Assembly: GCF_028372415.1 (NCBI RefSeq)
Contig: NC_092872.1
Span: forward strand, 10,484,001-10,548,000
Reading direction: 5' to 3'
Source: Notamacropus eugenii
Taxonomy: Eukaryota > Chordata > Mammalia > Diprotodontia > Macropodidae
DNA length: 64,000 nucleotides
Below, one piece after another: positions 20,600 to 30,905 of this stretch. How positions within the stretch are numbered: position 1 is the stretch's first letter; every line of letters starts with the position of its first letter. The position numbers were made by a program, and so were the translations under genes. The notes beneath the pieces were generated by a model. It saw only the letters and a list, made by a program, of their open reading frames with translations. It did not search any database and was not told where the DNA came from.

Positions 20600-21060
20600 A
20601 ACATGAGTCCTTTCTACAGAGTCCCTGAGGAGTGAGAGAATTTTAGGTACTCATTTGGGGAAGTGGTAGATTTTGCTTATAGTAAAATCAGCTTTCGTCC
20701 TCTGCCCCCATTTCATGTCCCTTCCTATGTCCTTCTGTAGCAGTCTCACCTTTCCTTTGCTGCTCCCAACTTCACCTCATTTTATGGCTAATCTGTCCCA
20801 ATTGCTCTGTTCCCATATTTGATCCATTTTGCTCCACATTAATCCACTTGTCTTCAGATAGTAAGTCCCTCCCTCTTCCATCACAAGCTCCCAGAGACAT
20901 CTGCCTTCCTTCATCAAAAGAGCTCCTAAAAGCCCAACTCTTCCAGAAAGTTTTCCCAAATTAACCTATTCATATTACTGACGGACTGACAAAGCTGGCT
21001 GAGATTATCATGGACGTGAGTCTGTGCCAGAGAACTGATGGATGATAAAGTGACTCAGGC
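20600..21060. other. Pyrimidine-rich, possibly L2-derived
   Basis: 'tttcatgtcccttcctatgt' to 'ttccagaaagttttcccaaa' has the composition and some phrases of the L2 3' UTR, but I could not confirm the order. Confidence 0.35.
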
Positions 21061-21074
21061 AATTGTTACTGGTT

Positions 21075-21190
21075 ACTTTTTCAAGAAATTAAATTCAGGT
21101 CCAAACTCTGGTTCTACGATTTACTACCTATATAGTCCCAGGCAAGTCTGTACCCTTTTCTGAGCCTCATCTTTCTCATCTGTATGCTCT
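21075..21190 (+). mobile_element. SINE fragment
   Basis: 'ctctggttctacgatttact', 'agtcccaggcaagtctgtac' and 'catctttctcatctgtatgc'. Confidence 0.6.
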
Positions 21191-21999
21191 GAGGAAACTA
21201 CCCCAACTGCCATTGGTGCTGGAAAGTCAATGCCACTACATTCTCTAAGGGTTCCCTTCCCCCTTAGGGGATTGGAGGAAGGTATCTTTCTAGGACCATC
21301 TAGTTTGGGAGCCCCCATCAGGGCATACTTTCCTTCATGATTGTGTGCTGGTTATCAGTTAGTCAGCCAGAAAACTTTTAGATTGATATATTTTACTATG
21401 GTGGTAAAGTTGGTACAACTGGTACAAAATATTCACCCCCCCCAAAAAAAAAAAACTGTTACACACTCTCCCGCCAGAGCACATAGAATTGGAGGGAAAG
21501 TGGACTCAAACTCAAAAAAATGCACATTGGTAAAGGATTAATTTCTAGCTCCTTGAAGTCTTCTTTCTGTAGTCCTCTAGGCAAGGTGTAAATTCCCTGA
21601 TGAGTTCTTTGTAGAGCTGTGAATCTGCATCTGGTCTTTCCTTAATGCTGACACTGCCCTTAGCTGACATTATTGGAACTCTAATGGAAAGGTGGAATAT
21701 CCTCTGGACCCCCAAAGTTGGCAAGTTCCTCCTATCCAGGAGACCAAAAGCCAAGGCCTGAAGTTCTGCTCCTCCTCTTTTCTCCTCTCACTTATTCCTT
21801 TTCAGCTGTTTAGCTAGAACACTCTCTCCTCCTCATGTACGCTTCCACCAGCACAGACTCTGAAGGGCATTACCAAAACTTCTCAGCCAATTGGAACTGT
21901 CTTTCTGTGTAGCAACACTAATTGATCAAAGACTTTTTCATGATCAATTTAAATCCTTGGATTTATTAATTGAGATGTGTCTTTCCTATTCAGAGAGAT
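21191..21999. other. Unique sequence
   Basis: Includes a short A-run at about 21446. No exon, repeat or RNA gene is recognised. Confidence 0.4.
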
Positions 22000-22170
22000 A
22001 CAGAATGTAGAATGACAGTGCGAAAAGGACAGTAGGCCCTTCTCTTTATTCTACAGTTGTGGAAATTGTTATTCAGAGAATTAAAATGACTTGTCCATGG
22101 TCACATAAAGAGTAGGTGGCCCAGCCAGGACTTAACCCAGGCTTCTTGGTTCCATTTCTGTGCTTTTTGT
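22000..22170 (-). mobile_element. SINE, antisense
   Basis: 'attctacagttgtggaaatt', 'aatgacttgtccatggtcac' and 'agccaggacttaacccaggc'. Confidence 0.7.
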
Positions 22171-22214
22171 TCTTCCCAAGGTCTCTACCTTCAGGGAGCA
22201 TTTCACATGGTCCC

Positions 22215-22375
22215 ATGAAAAGAATGCTGGGTTCGGAGTCAGAGGATCCAGCTTTGAATTCTTGCTGTGCTTAGGCAATGAATGACTCTAAGAGAGCTGT
22301 TTCAGTTCTATGAATCTCAATTTCTTCGTCTGGAAATTAAGGAGGCTTAGGCAAGAGGGTCTCTAGATAGATTCA
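22215..22375 (+). mobile_element. SINE, sense
   Basis: 'aagaatgctgggttcggagt', 'cagaggatccagctttgaat' and 'caatttcttcgtctggaaat'. It lies tail-to-tail with the previous SINE. Confidence 0.65.
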
Positions 22376-22384
22376 TCTTTGAGT

Positions 22385-22530
22385 AGGGGTGTGCTGGTAA
22401 ATGTTTAGCAACTGTCTCTCTTAAAAAAGTCAGGCCAAAACAAAACTTTTCAGTTTAATTTACATTTTTAACCTTTTCCTGATCACCCTTATTTGTAGTG
22501 TTTGTTGATCTCCAAGGTGTTCACAATGAA
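22385..22530 (+). repeat. Unnamed interspersed repeat, copy 1
   Basis: 'ggtgtgctggtaaatgttta' and 'gcaactgtctctc' recur at 44370-44420 ('ggtgtgttggtaaatgttta', 'acaagcgactctcc'), each followed by an A-rich then T-rich stretch. Probably an old DNA transposon. Confidence 0.55.
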
Positions 22531-22975
22531 AATTTAAGTTGGCTCTAATACTCTCCTGGCTCAAGGTTCCTCTGAATCTCTGACTCTCACATAAAAAAAA
22601 TAACTCACAGTCCCAGGACATTGATGTTTGGGGTCAAATGAGGGACTACAGAAAAGGCCTTGGATGAGGGAAAGTTTGGTTAGGTGTGAAGTAAGCAGAC
22701 AAGGCTTCTTGGTGGGGGTGGAACTGAAACACGATCATCAGAGATGGGGGAGCACTGGATCAGGCTCCATTCCAAAGGTCATCTCATCTCTGGCTCAATG
22801 TCTCTCCACTCTTCCCCTACTCCCAACCACCAGAGTCTCCAGGAACTCACATATCCCTTCTCCCGGGGGTGGAATGCTACCCATGGGAGCATAGCACTTT
22901 CTCAGAGAAGATGGCCTTCCAAGGCAGTCTCCATTCAGATTAAACCCACCATGGGGTCACCATCTCCTACTGTGG
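22531..22975. other. Unique sequence
   Basis: Two overlapping frames (22628-22894 and 22744-23010) have no recognisable domain. Confidence 0.4.
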
Positions 22976-22977
22976 AA

Positions 22978-23110
22978 AGTCAGTTAGTCAAGACAATAAA
23001 CATTTTTTAAATGCCTACTATGTGTCAGGCACTGTTAAAATCTGGGGAGATGAAAAGAGGTAAAAGACAGTTTCTACCTTCAAGGATCTCACCATCTAAT
23101 GGGGGTGGGG
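22978..23110 (-). mobile_element. L2-type 3' end, antisense
   Basis: 'atgcctactatgtgtcaggc', 'actgttaaaatctggggaga' and 'tttctaccttcaaggatctc'. Confidence 0.8.
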
Positions 23111-23605
23111 GCCCTGAGCCAATACAAGCAAGCTGTATGGGAGATGATTTATAGAGGAAAGACTAGAATTAAGTGGGGTTGACAAAAGATACCTCTGGTC
23201 TCCTGTGGACATGATCTTCATCAGCATTTCTACTATCTCCCTGTCCAGTTCCTTGGTCCTAGGCCCTCCCTCCCTCCCTCTTGCCATTTCCAGTATCCCC
23301 TTCCTTCTTTTTTCCTCCTCCCCCTCCCTTGAAGAGACCATAGGAGCTGTTGGTCTCTTCACTGTTTACTCATGGATTTGGTAGAGCTTGATCATCCATT
23401 CCCATATATTCTCAAATTATGTTCTCAGTGTGTAAGATTTGAATAGGGGGAAATATGGGGTCAGCGTGTATGGAGGTCATTCTAGGAGGAGAGGGGGGTG
23501 GGCCTATGAATTTCTTCTTTCACATTCCTGGTCCCTCAAGCCCAGGGAGGTCCCCATATGCCCACCAGCCTTCCCTGTTCCTCCCCCATTCCCTCTTCTG
23601 CTCCA
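23111..23605. other. Unique sequence with pyrimidine-rich runs
   Basis: No gene is recognised. Polypyrimidine stretches near 23260-23330 explain the long Arg/Glu-rich minus-strand frame. Confidence 0.4.
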
Positions 23606-23608
23606 TCT

Positions 23609-23622
23609 CCCCCCCCCCCCCC
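23609..23622. repeat. Poly-C run (14)
   Basis: Fourteen consecutive C, likely length-variable. Confidence 0.95.
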
Positions 23623-23699
23623 AAGTGAAGAGAAATCGTATAGCCACATCTGGAGACAATCACTCCTCCTGCCACCCCTTCTTTCTCTCCTCGAGCTGA

Positions 23700-23930
23700 G
23701 CTGGAGACTCTGGCCTGAGCTTGATCTGGTCCAGTTCCCAGCACTGACAATCTCTTCCTGGGCCAAGCAGCCTCACTCACCTTCATGGCATGGCCTGTTC
23801 TGGCTGTCCTTTGCTGCTTCTAGGGTCAACCCTGAGTTCTCATGGGGGGAGGGAGGGGCAGGAGATCCTTGGCTGCCAGACTGAATTTTGGCTACAAACC
23901 CTATTGGCCCTGAAGTGAGCCAGTTCTCTG
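23700..23930 (-). other. Possible minus-strand first exon (weak)
   Basis: On the minus strand, 'ccatgaag|gtgagtgagg' at about 23782 is a near-ideal 5' splice site just after an ATG. About 120 bp upstream lies 'gggccaataggg' (CCAAT box, about 23901-23912). No TATA and no recognisable peptide are present, so this is only a candidate 5' exon. Confidence 0.18.
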
Positions 23931-24117
23931 GTGTAGACTGTGTCCCCCACCTCTTCCCGGCTTATGTGTGCCACCCATTTCCTCTCCACCCTGAGCTCCA
24001 GGGTCTGGGTTTAGGAAGATTTGGGTATGCATTCCTGAGTTTCATAAGCTCTAAGTAGTTGTGAGACCCTGGAGGCTTCTGGGTACAAAGCTGGCCAGAA
24101 TGGCTGCTCACATTCCT

Positions 24118-24185
24118 ACCAATTCAATTCAATTCAAAATTCAATTCTATTCTATTAAAAATTTGATCCTGTTTAATTCAACATA
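24118..24185. repeat. (AATTC)n-like repeat
   Basis: 'caattcaattcaattcaaaa' then 'ttcaattctattctatt', a short degenerate pentamer array. Confidence 0.8.
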
Positions 24186-24189
24186 CACT

Positions 24190-24635
24190 TATTAAGTGGC
24201 CACTGTATCCAGAGCCCTACTTGAGCCCTACTGGGTGGGCTAAGTATTGGAGCAGTTGACGTTCTAAGATCCTGGCCTGGACTCACCTTGGGAAAATCCA
24301 CCCAGAAACAAGGCCAGTGGTGGTCATGCCAAGTCTGACATGCAGCAGGGGTCCGAGGAGGCCTTGAGATCAGAGAGAGCCAAGACAGAGGGGCCCAAAG
24401 CAGGAACTTAAGGGAACAGAGGACATTCCACAGGTCAGTGCCAGAGCTCAAGTTAGAGGATGATTGAAAGGGGAGAGTCTGGGGTCTGCGCTAGCTTTGG
24501 ATGGAGCCTATCACTCTTTACATTTTCCTTCTTGATGGCCACCCTTTCCGATCACAGGGGATATCACTTTAGAATTTCACCATCCCACAATACCAGATCT
24601 GTAAAGGACTTAGGATTCAGAAAACAGAAGGTGTT
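24190..24635. other. Mostly unique, short L2-end remnant at left
   Basis: 'acacttattaagtggccact' at 24185-24205 is an antisense L2-like terminus. The rest is unassigned. Confidence 0.4.
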
Positions 24636-24639
24636 AAAG

Positions 24640-25190
24640 CATGAATCTGACAGTGTCATCCTCCCCGGCAAAACAACAGCAAAAAAATCTCCTCTGGTTC
24701 CCTATTGCCTCTAGGATACAATTCCAGCTTCTTAGTCCGATGGGCATTTAAGACCCTCCACAATCAGACCCCACCCAGACTTATGTCTACCTACTCCCCT
24801 GGTACTCTGAACTCCAGGGAAACTGACTTTCTGACCACTGATTCCCTGGACTCAGCCTTCCACCTCCTTGGCATAAGTCATGTGTTCTCCATGCTTGAAT
24901 GCCAGCCCCTTCCACCTGATTTTTTCAGAGTCCTCAGCTTCCCTCAGCACTTGGGTGTGGGGCCACCTCCTTTGTGAAACCTGCCTTGACTCTCTCAACT
25001 TGTCTCTAGCTCTCTGCCCCTGCACAAACTCCCTTGTATTCACTCATCTGTGTAGACCTCCCATGTCTTGCATTCCTGTTCCCTGCCCCAACCAAGTAGA
25101 CTGTAAGGTTCTTGAGGGCAGGGATGCCCTTGTACTCTCAGTTCCTTACACATAGTAGGTGATTGTTATCTTATGTGTATGGGATTGATG
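24640..25190 (+). mobile_element. L2 LINE 3' end, sense
   Basis: 'tctggttccctattgcctct', 'agaccctccacaatcagacc', 'tgtagacctcccatgtcttg', 'gtaaggttcttgagggcagg' and 'ttacacatagtaggtgattg' run in L2 order from the end of ORF2 through the 3' UTR to the terminus. Confidence 0.88.
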
Positions 25191-25244
25191 AATGTCAAGA
25201 GCTGAAAGACACCTTGGAGTGAAGAAGTGGATAAATGTATGAAA

Positions 25245-25350
25245 ACCATTTGACATAATTACTATGTGTTGGGTGCTGTACTAAAGGGTTGGGGATATTG
25301 TACTACAAAAAGCAGGACAGACCCTGGCCTCAAAGGGCTTATAATCTAAT
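25245..25350 (-). mobile_element. L2-type 3' end, antisense
   Basis: 'attactatgtgttgggtgct', 'gtactaaagggttggggata' and 'cctggcctcaaagggcttat'. It stands tail-to-tail with the sense copy just upstream. Confidence 0.75.
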
Positions 25351-25690
25351 AATGGAAGATAATATTCATGGGAGGGGGGAGTGGCCATGCAGGCATTTTA
25401 GTCTGGGAAGTCAGAGGGACATTGAATTGACTCATGGGGCCATTTGCCTTTGAAGGAATGGGGGTATTGATTTGGTTACTGTTCCCAGAGCAAGAGGTGG
25501 AAAAGAAAGGTGTGTGGGGAGGATGGATTTGAGTTGCTATGAGTCTGGGGCCAGGCTAGATATATGGGGTGACTTCTCACTAGTCAGTAACACAGGATCT
25601 CTCAGAATCAGGGGCTAAAGAGCAGTAGCGTGGCAGGAAGATGCGGGAGGTATCATAAAATGATTATTAGCTATTATTATTATTTCAATA
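25351..25690. other. Unique sequence
   Basis: Nothing recognised apart from AT-rich 'ttattattattatttca' at the right edge. Confidence 0.4.
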
Positions 25691-25699
25691 TAAAATGTG

Positions 25700-25862
25700 C
25701 CTCAGCACCATAATAATATGATCTAATATAGTGTTTTAGAATTTGTAAAGTATTTTTTTTCAATAAGCTCTTACTTGATGTGCAAAGTTCTGTTTGTTAT
25801 CTACAGGTTTTATTTTTCTCATTTTACAGATGAGGAAACTGAGGCTCAGAAAAATTAAATGA
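25700..25862 (-). mobile_element. SINE with core tail, antisense
   Basis: 'gaatttgtaaagtatttttt', 'cattttacagatgaggaaac' and 'tgaggctcag'. Confidence 0.75.
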
Positions 25863-25929
25863 TGGGTCTTCTTCACTACAAATCAAACACTGTGTGTCTC
25901 TACAGAGCAGAGAAGAGAGGCTATCAAAT

Positions 25930-26075
25930 CTTGAAGGGATTATTTGATACAAGCCACCTCATTTTCTGGAGAAGGAAACTCCAGACCCAGGAATGTGAAG
26001 GGACTTGTGTGTCTGTAGTAGAGCAGGAACTGACATGCTTTGGTTCCCACCTCAAGTTCAGGTCTTTCATACTGA
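25930..26075 (-). mobile_element. SINE fragment, antisense
   Basis: 'acctcattttctggagaagg', 'aaactccagacccaggaatg' and 'tgctttggttcccacctcaa'. Diverged. Confidence 0.5.
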
Positions 26076-26079
26076 ATTA

Positions 26080-26762
26080 AGATTTTCTGGAGAACCTCCT
26101 TCCTTCCCTTCCTCCTTCGCCTCCCCCCCCCACCCCCAAGGTGTCCTGGAATGGACTGTGTCTCTGAAAGCAGCGAGTCACGCCTCAGTGAGAACTTGGA
26201 ATGTGCAGAGGCCCTGTTCCCCCAGCTGTTCTCTAGACTCCATGCAGTTCCAATGCCCCCAACCCCCCCCCCCCCCAAAGCCTCTACCCTGCTGGGAGGC
26301 AGGAGAGATAGCCAGGAGGGTCCTCGGGTTACGGGGGTGGAGGTGTCTGGGGGTAGAAATCAAGCCTCTGAGAAGGTCACACAGCACATTGTGCAACAGA
26401 GAATACTAGAACCCAACGTAGGGATCCATGCTCCCAGGCCAGGGCTCTGTCCCTGGACTAGCCAGTCTTTCTACTTCTTTGGGATCAGTGTAAGCTATTG
26501 TTCCAGCCCCTGCTCCCCACTCCCTGCTCTAGTCCCCTCTCTGCTCCCTTCTCCTTCACTCCCCAGCTCCCCGCTCTCCAAAGTTGTCCACATCCTCATT
26601 CCCCTGGCTGTTCCCCTCCCTGCTCAGGCCTCCCTGGCACTTTGGACAAGGCCAAGCTCTGCAGCTGTGTCCGCTTAGACTTGGTTCGCCTATGTTCTTC
26701 TATGTGCTGACTGGGTGTCTAACCTCTCCATGGGACCTGAGGTTCCCTCAGGGCAGGGGCTG
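26080..26762. other. GC-rich sequence with poly-C runs
   Basis: Open frames at 26005-26409 and 26151-26678 (+) are Pro/Ser-rich and reflect C-runs (for example C14 at 26263-26276). The right end ('ttccctcagggcaggggctg') resembles an L2 3' UTR. No gene is called. Confidence 0.4.
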
Positions 26763-26848
26763 GACTTCTCCCCTCTGGCTAGGTGATGCCTAACCTAGAA
26801 GAAATAAGAAACAGAAAGGTAGATCAAGTCTGGGAGAAAGAGAGGGGA

Positions 26849-26895
<47 letters not shown>

Positions 26896-26974
26896 CCCCT
26901 CTGGCTAGGTGATGCCTAACCTAGAAGAAATAAGAAACAGAAAGGTAGATCAAGTCTGGGAGAAAGAGAGGGGA

Positions 26975-27031
<57 letters not shown>

Positions 27032-27116
27032 ACTTCTCCCCTCTGGCTAGGTGATGCCTAACCTAGAAGAAATAAGAAACAGAAAGGTAGATCAAGTCTG
27101 GGAGAAAGAGAGGGGA

Positions 27117-27175
<59 letters not shown>

Positions 27176-27260
27176 ACTTCTCCCCTCTGGCTAGGTGATG
27201 CCTAACCTAGAAGAAATAAGAAACAGAAAGGTAGATCAAGTCTGGGAGAAAGAGAGGGGA

Positions 27261-27312
<52 letters not shown>
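26763..27312. repeat. Four-copy composite tandem repeat, 90-bp unit plus (TG)n
   Basis: Four copies of a 90-bp block (26763-26852, 26889-26978, 27031-27120, 27175-27264), each starting 'acttctcccctctggctagg' after one base and ending 'agagaggggattag'. They are separated by TG runs of 18, 26, 27 and 24 units. By eye the blocks are identical apart from the first base of copy 2 (T instead of G). Either a very recent amplification or an assembly effect. Confidence 0.97.
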
Positions 27313-27317
<5 letters not shown>

Positions 27318-27574
27318 TAAGAACTCTCCACCATGTTCCCTGTAAAGTGCCTCCTGTGATCTTAGCCAGAGAAGAAGGGTGTCCTGGACTGCCTGTCTTC
27401 TTTACAGAGACCTAGGATGCTCTTCTGCTGGGTGGGAAATGGGGGAACAGATTTTTCTCCCTAGCTGTTTGGTGGAGAGTGAGCACAGAGTGGCTTCAAG
27501 ATGGAGACACAAAGGCTGACACATATCTTTTTCTCTTTTCAGTCTCAGTGGCTAGGATAGTCCACTCCCAGCTC
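27313..27574. other. Unique sequence
   Basis: Nothing recognised. It begins 'tactttaag', which shares its first five bases with the tandem unit. Confidence 0.4.
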
Positions 27575-27865
27575 GAATGCTCTGTTCTGAGGTCCATTCC
27601 AGCTCTGCGTTCTGTGTTCTGAGGTCTCTCCCAGCTTGGACATTCTATGCTTTGTGTTTGAAATGCCTTCACGTCTCTGCTTTCTGAGCTCTATGTTCTA
27701 AGTCTCCTCCCAGCTCTGACATCCTATGTTTTCCGTTCTAAAGTCACCCTCGATGCCTTCTCTGTGCTCGGGTCCTTCCCAGATCTGATATTTTCTGTTC
27801 TCTGTCCTAAGGTCTCTCCCAGCTCTGACATTCTCTTTTAGTTGTTCTGGGTTCCCTCCAATATT
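27575..27865. repeat. L3-tail minisatellite, reverse orientation
   Basis: Seven to eight diverged copies of a unit of about 35 bp, such as 'ctcccagctctgacattct' with 'gttctaaggtc'. This is the complement of the array at 4375-4745. Confidence 0.8.
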
Positions 27866-28170
27866 CTCTGACCCTGTGTCCATCTTCCATCAAGAAATAC
27901 CTCCTTGATCCAAATGAAGTTCTTCCTGCTGTAGCTAGAACACAACACATCTGATCTGGCTTAGATATGACAGAATGATTCCCACCTACTCCCCTTTCCT
28001 ATCTAGTTAAATATTCAAAAACTTGTCTTGGACCATCAAGTTCTTCCTAACTTCGACTTAGATTCCTCTAAGCTAAGTCATTGTAGTTTCCTAATAATTC
28101 TTCACTCTTATTTTCTAACACTCAGGAAAGAAATTCTGGCAAGGAACAATCAATGGATGTGTCTAACTTC
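27866..28170. other. Probable L3 antisense leader
   Basis: 'aaatgaagttcttcctgctg' and similar phrases suggest L3 3' sequence next to its minisatellite tail. Not firm. Confidence 0.35.
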
Positions 28171-28172
28171 TT

Positions 28173-28435
28173 CAGGGGCAGCTGGGTACTCAGTGGATAG
28201 AGCACCAGACCTGGAGTCAGAAAGACTCATCTCCCTGAGTTCAAATCTGACCTCAGACACTTACTAGCTGTGTGACCTTGGGCAAGTCTCAACCCTATTT
28301 GCCTCAGTTTCCTCATCTGTAAAATGAGCTGGAGAAGGAAATGACAAACCATTCCAGTATCTTTGCCAAGAAAACCCGAAATGGGGGTCACGAAGAGTTG
28401 GACACAACTGAAAAACAACTGAATAAAAAAACTTG
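28173..28435 (+). mobile_element. Full SINE of the 'ggcaaacc' tail type
   Basis: Complete and well preserved: 'ggggcagctgggtactcagt' head, 'gacctggagtcagaaagact', 'gtgtgaccttgggcaagtct', 'gaaatgacaaaccattccag' and end 'gagttggacacaactgaaaa'. Confidence 0.95.
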
Positions 28436-28439
28436 TTCA

Positions 28440-28560
28440 AGTAAATGATAAGTTCCATGAAGTCAGGGATTTTCATCACTCACTGTTTTCCTTGTCCTCC
28501 CACCCTAGGGCCTCTCACAGGTCTCTCAAAACAGTATGTGCTCAATATAAGTTGTTACGT
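28440..28560 (+). mobile_element. L2-type 3' end, sense
   Basis: 'ttccatgaagtcagggattt' and 'cagtatgtgctcaatataag'. Confidence 0.6.
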
Positions 28561-29250
28561 TAGTGTAGTGTCTTAATGTTACAAAGTCCTCGAACATCTC
28601 ATAATCTAGGGAGGCAGGGCAAGGATTAAGATGAGAAAATCAAGTGTGACCTGGGATCCAGCACCCCAAACTCGGAGGGTTACATGGACCAGATTCAATC
28701 TTGAAAGCTCTCCAGAATTTCTTTGGCTCATTTTGCCGCCACCCAGAGTTGCTTTTGGAAACCTTGGAATATGGCTGGTATCTATTTCCCCTCAAATGTG
28801 GGGAAAAGGTCCCCAGTTCCTTCCAGTAAGAGCTTAACATGTATCAGTTGCAGGGCAGCCTTTATTTGATTCCCCTGATAAAAAGACTCACCATAGCCCA
28901 CAAAATGTACAGTTCTCCTTCTCCGGTGAGTTCTCGCTTCCCTCCAGGGACCGATCCATCCTCCAGACTCATAGTGTCACCTTCTGGTTTGATCTGCCTT
29001 CATAATGGAAACAGACTTGGAGTTTGTTGCTAATGAGACAGATAACTCCTCTGCCATTCTGGTGAGGCTTACCTTGACCCCCAGAGACCCAGATCAACTT
29101 CCCTTTCTATGGTACTTCCATAAAGTCTTATATTCTTCCCAGAGGAAATGCATTTGGATCTGCTAGAGAGGTGACCTCTCCCTTTTCCACTATATCTACA
29201 CTATCTGTAACTCGGGGTAGTAACAGAGAGAAAAGTTCAGGTTTTTGCTT
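28561..29250. other. Unique sequence with donor-like motifs
   Basis: 'cttctccg|gtgagttc' near 28926 (+) and 'gtcaag|gtaagcc' near 29071 (-) resemble 5' splice sites. Neither has a recognisable exon. Confidence 0.3.
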
Positions 29251-29254
29251 CTTT

Positions 29255-29440
29255 GCCTCTGCTGCATGGTACAGTAGACAGCTCATTGGTCCTAGAGTCA
29301 GTGGACCTGAGTTCAGAACCTCCCTCTGGCACCTGTGTGCCTGTGGACAAAGACCCTTGGACCTCAGTAAAATGGGGAGACTGAACCAGATAGCTTCTGA
29401 GATCTCTTTGAGCTCTGGGTCTATATTCCTAAGACCATCT
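29255..29440 (+). mobile_element. SINE, sense
   Basis: 'gctgcatggtacagtagaca', 'agtcagtggacctgagttca', 'cctcagtaaaatggggagac'. The 128-codon minus-strand frame across it is therefore not a gene. Confidence 0.75.
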
Positions 29441-30190
29441 AGCCCTGGGGTCACATGCACAATCCCCTTCTCTCTAAGAGACTGACAGTTCTTAGGATCT
29501 CCTTCTTTCCCCAAGAAGTCTCAGGACTCTCCAAAATTTCAGGACATTGCCCAACAAATCACTCCTCTCTATTGAGGAGATTCAACCAGGCAGCTCCATC
29601 CTCGGGGTTGGGGGTTATTGTTGAGAGTTCTGCCACAGCCTCCCACTGATGCTTCTTAAGAGTGTGTGGATATTGGAGCATACAAGCTGCTCCATTCCTT
29701 AGTGGCTTAGAAAGTCATGTGGACACATAGATCTTCCTTTTAGGGCCTAGGTCCACTTGAGTTCTGGTGAAATTTTCCAGTCTGTGCCATCTCTTTTGGG
29801 ATTCCTCCCCCTAGTCCCCAAGCCCATACTTCCCTGAAGAACTTTTTATAGGCCCACTATAAAAGGACCATGCAGCAGGAGTCAATCAAATGATTTCTAA
29901 TTGTTGATAGTAAATGCTAATATCCTCAGTAAAGTTCATCCAGGCCCAGGAGATGTTTTCAACCATCTCAACAAGATGGCGGGAGGTATGTCCACACCCT
30001 CTTTAGGGATGTGCATCAACCCATAACCACATCAGACTGATCAGGGAACTCTCTCAATCCATCATCCTATACCCATAGAATTTCAGAATTGGTAGTGATC
30101 CTAGAACAGAAAAATATGAGAACTGAAGACCCTTCTAATGAGTGAAGATAACGATAATGATGATAGGCACTTAAATAATGTTTCAGGGTT
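29441..30190. other. Unique sequence
   Basis: No repeat or exon recognised. Confidence 0.4.
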
Positions 30191-30192
30191 TT

Positions 30193-30435
30193 CAAGGGCA
30201 GCTAGGTGGCTCAGTGGATAGAGCCCTGGGCTTGGAATCAGGAAGACGTGAGTTTGAATCTGGCCCTGGATATGTACTAGCTATGTAACTTTGGGCAAGT
30301 CATTTAATCCTGTTCGCCTCAGTTTCCTCATCTGTAAAATGAGCTGGAGAAGGAAATGGCAAACCACTCCAGAATCTTTGCCAAGAAAACCCCAAATGGG
30401 GTCATGAAGAGTCAGACACGACTGAACAACAAAGG
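30193..30435 (+). mobile_element. Full SINE of the 'ggcaaacc' tail type
   Basis: Excellent copy: 'gggcagctaggtggctcagt', 'ttggaatcaggaagacgtga', 'gaaatggcaaaccactccag', 'gagtcagacacgactgaaca'. Confidence 0.96.
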
Positions 30436-30439
30436 TTTT

Positions 30440-30660
30440 CAAAGTACTTTCTATGTACTTTCTTACCCCACACCTTACAGTTTACAGTTGAGTCAAACGA
30501 GGAACCGTAGGCGTTATTGTTCTCATTTCGTAGAGTAGATAACTGAATATCAGAGAAGTTAAGTGACTTACGCGTTGTCATAATGAAGGTAAACAGAAAA
30601 CATAGGATTTGTACCCGGGTCTTTCCTGGCTCCAAGTTTAGCATTCTTTCCACTGTGCAG
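30440..30660 (-). mobile_element. SINE with core tail, antisense
   Basis: 'ggttttcaaagtactttcta', 'gttattgttctcatttcgta' and 'cattctttccactgtgcaga' at the inverted head. Confidence 0.8.
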
Positions 30661-30664
30661 ACCT

Positions 30665-30905
30665 TATGATAATAGCAACTCACACTTAAACAGCGCACAC
30701 AAGTTTACAAACACTTTCCTCATAGCAGTCTTGTGAGGCAGATAATATACCCATTTCCCAAATAAAGAAACCAAGACTAAAACTGAACTAGGAGGTAAAA
30801 GTGATTTGCCCAGGGTTACACAACTGGTCAACTTTGAAGTTGAGATTCAAACCCAAGTTTTCTGACTTGAAGTCCCCCACTTCTCCAGTTTCACCAAGAT
30901 GCCGC
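30665..30905 (-). mobile_element. SINE with core tail, antisense
   Basis: 'acaaacactttcctcatagc', 'tttgcccagggttacacaac' and 'agtttcaccaagatgccgcc'. It is tandem with the previous SINE in the same orientation. Confidence 0.8.

Noticed and set aside
26005..26678. Two overlapping frames of 134 and 175 codons
   Set aside because: Pro/Ser-rich from C-runs, overlapping in different frames, no domain, no splice context, left part in a SINE.
29128..29514. 128-codon minus-strand frame
   Set aside because: Its middle is the antisense of a SINE at 29255-29440.
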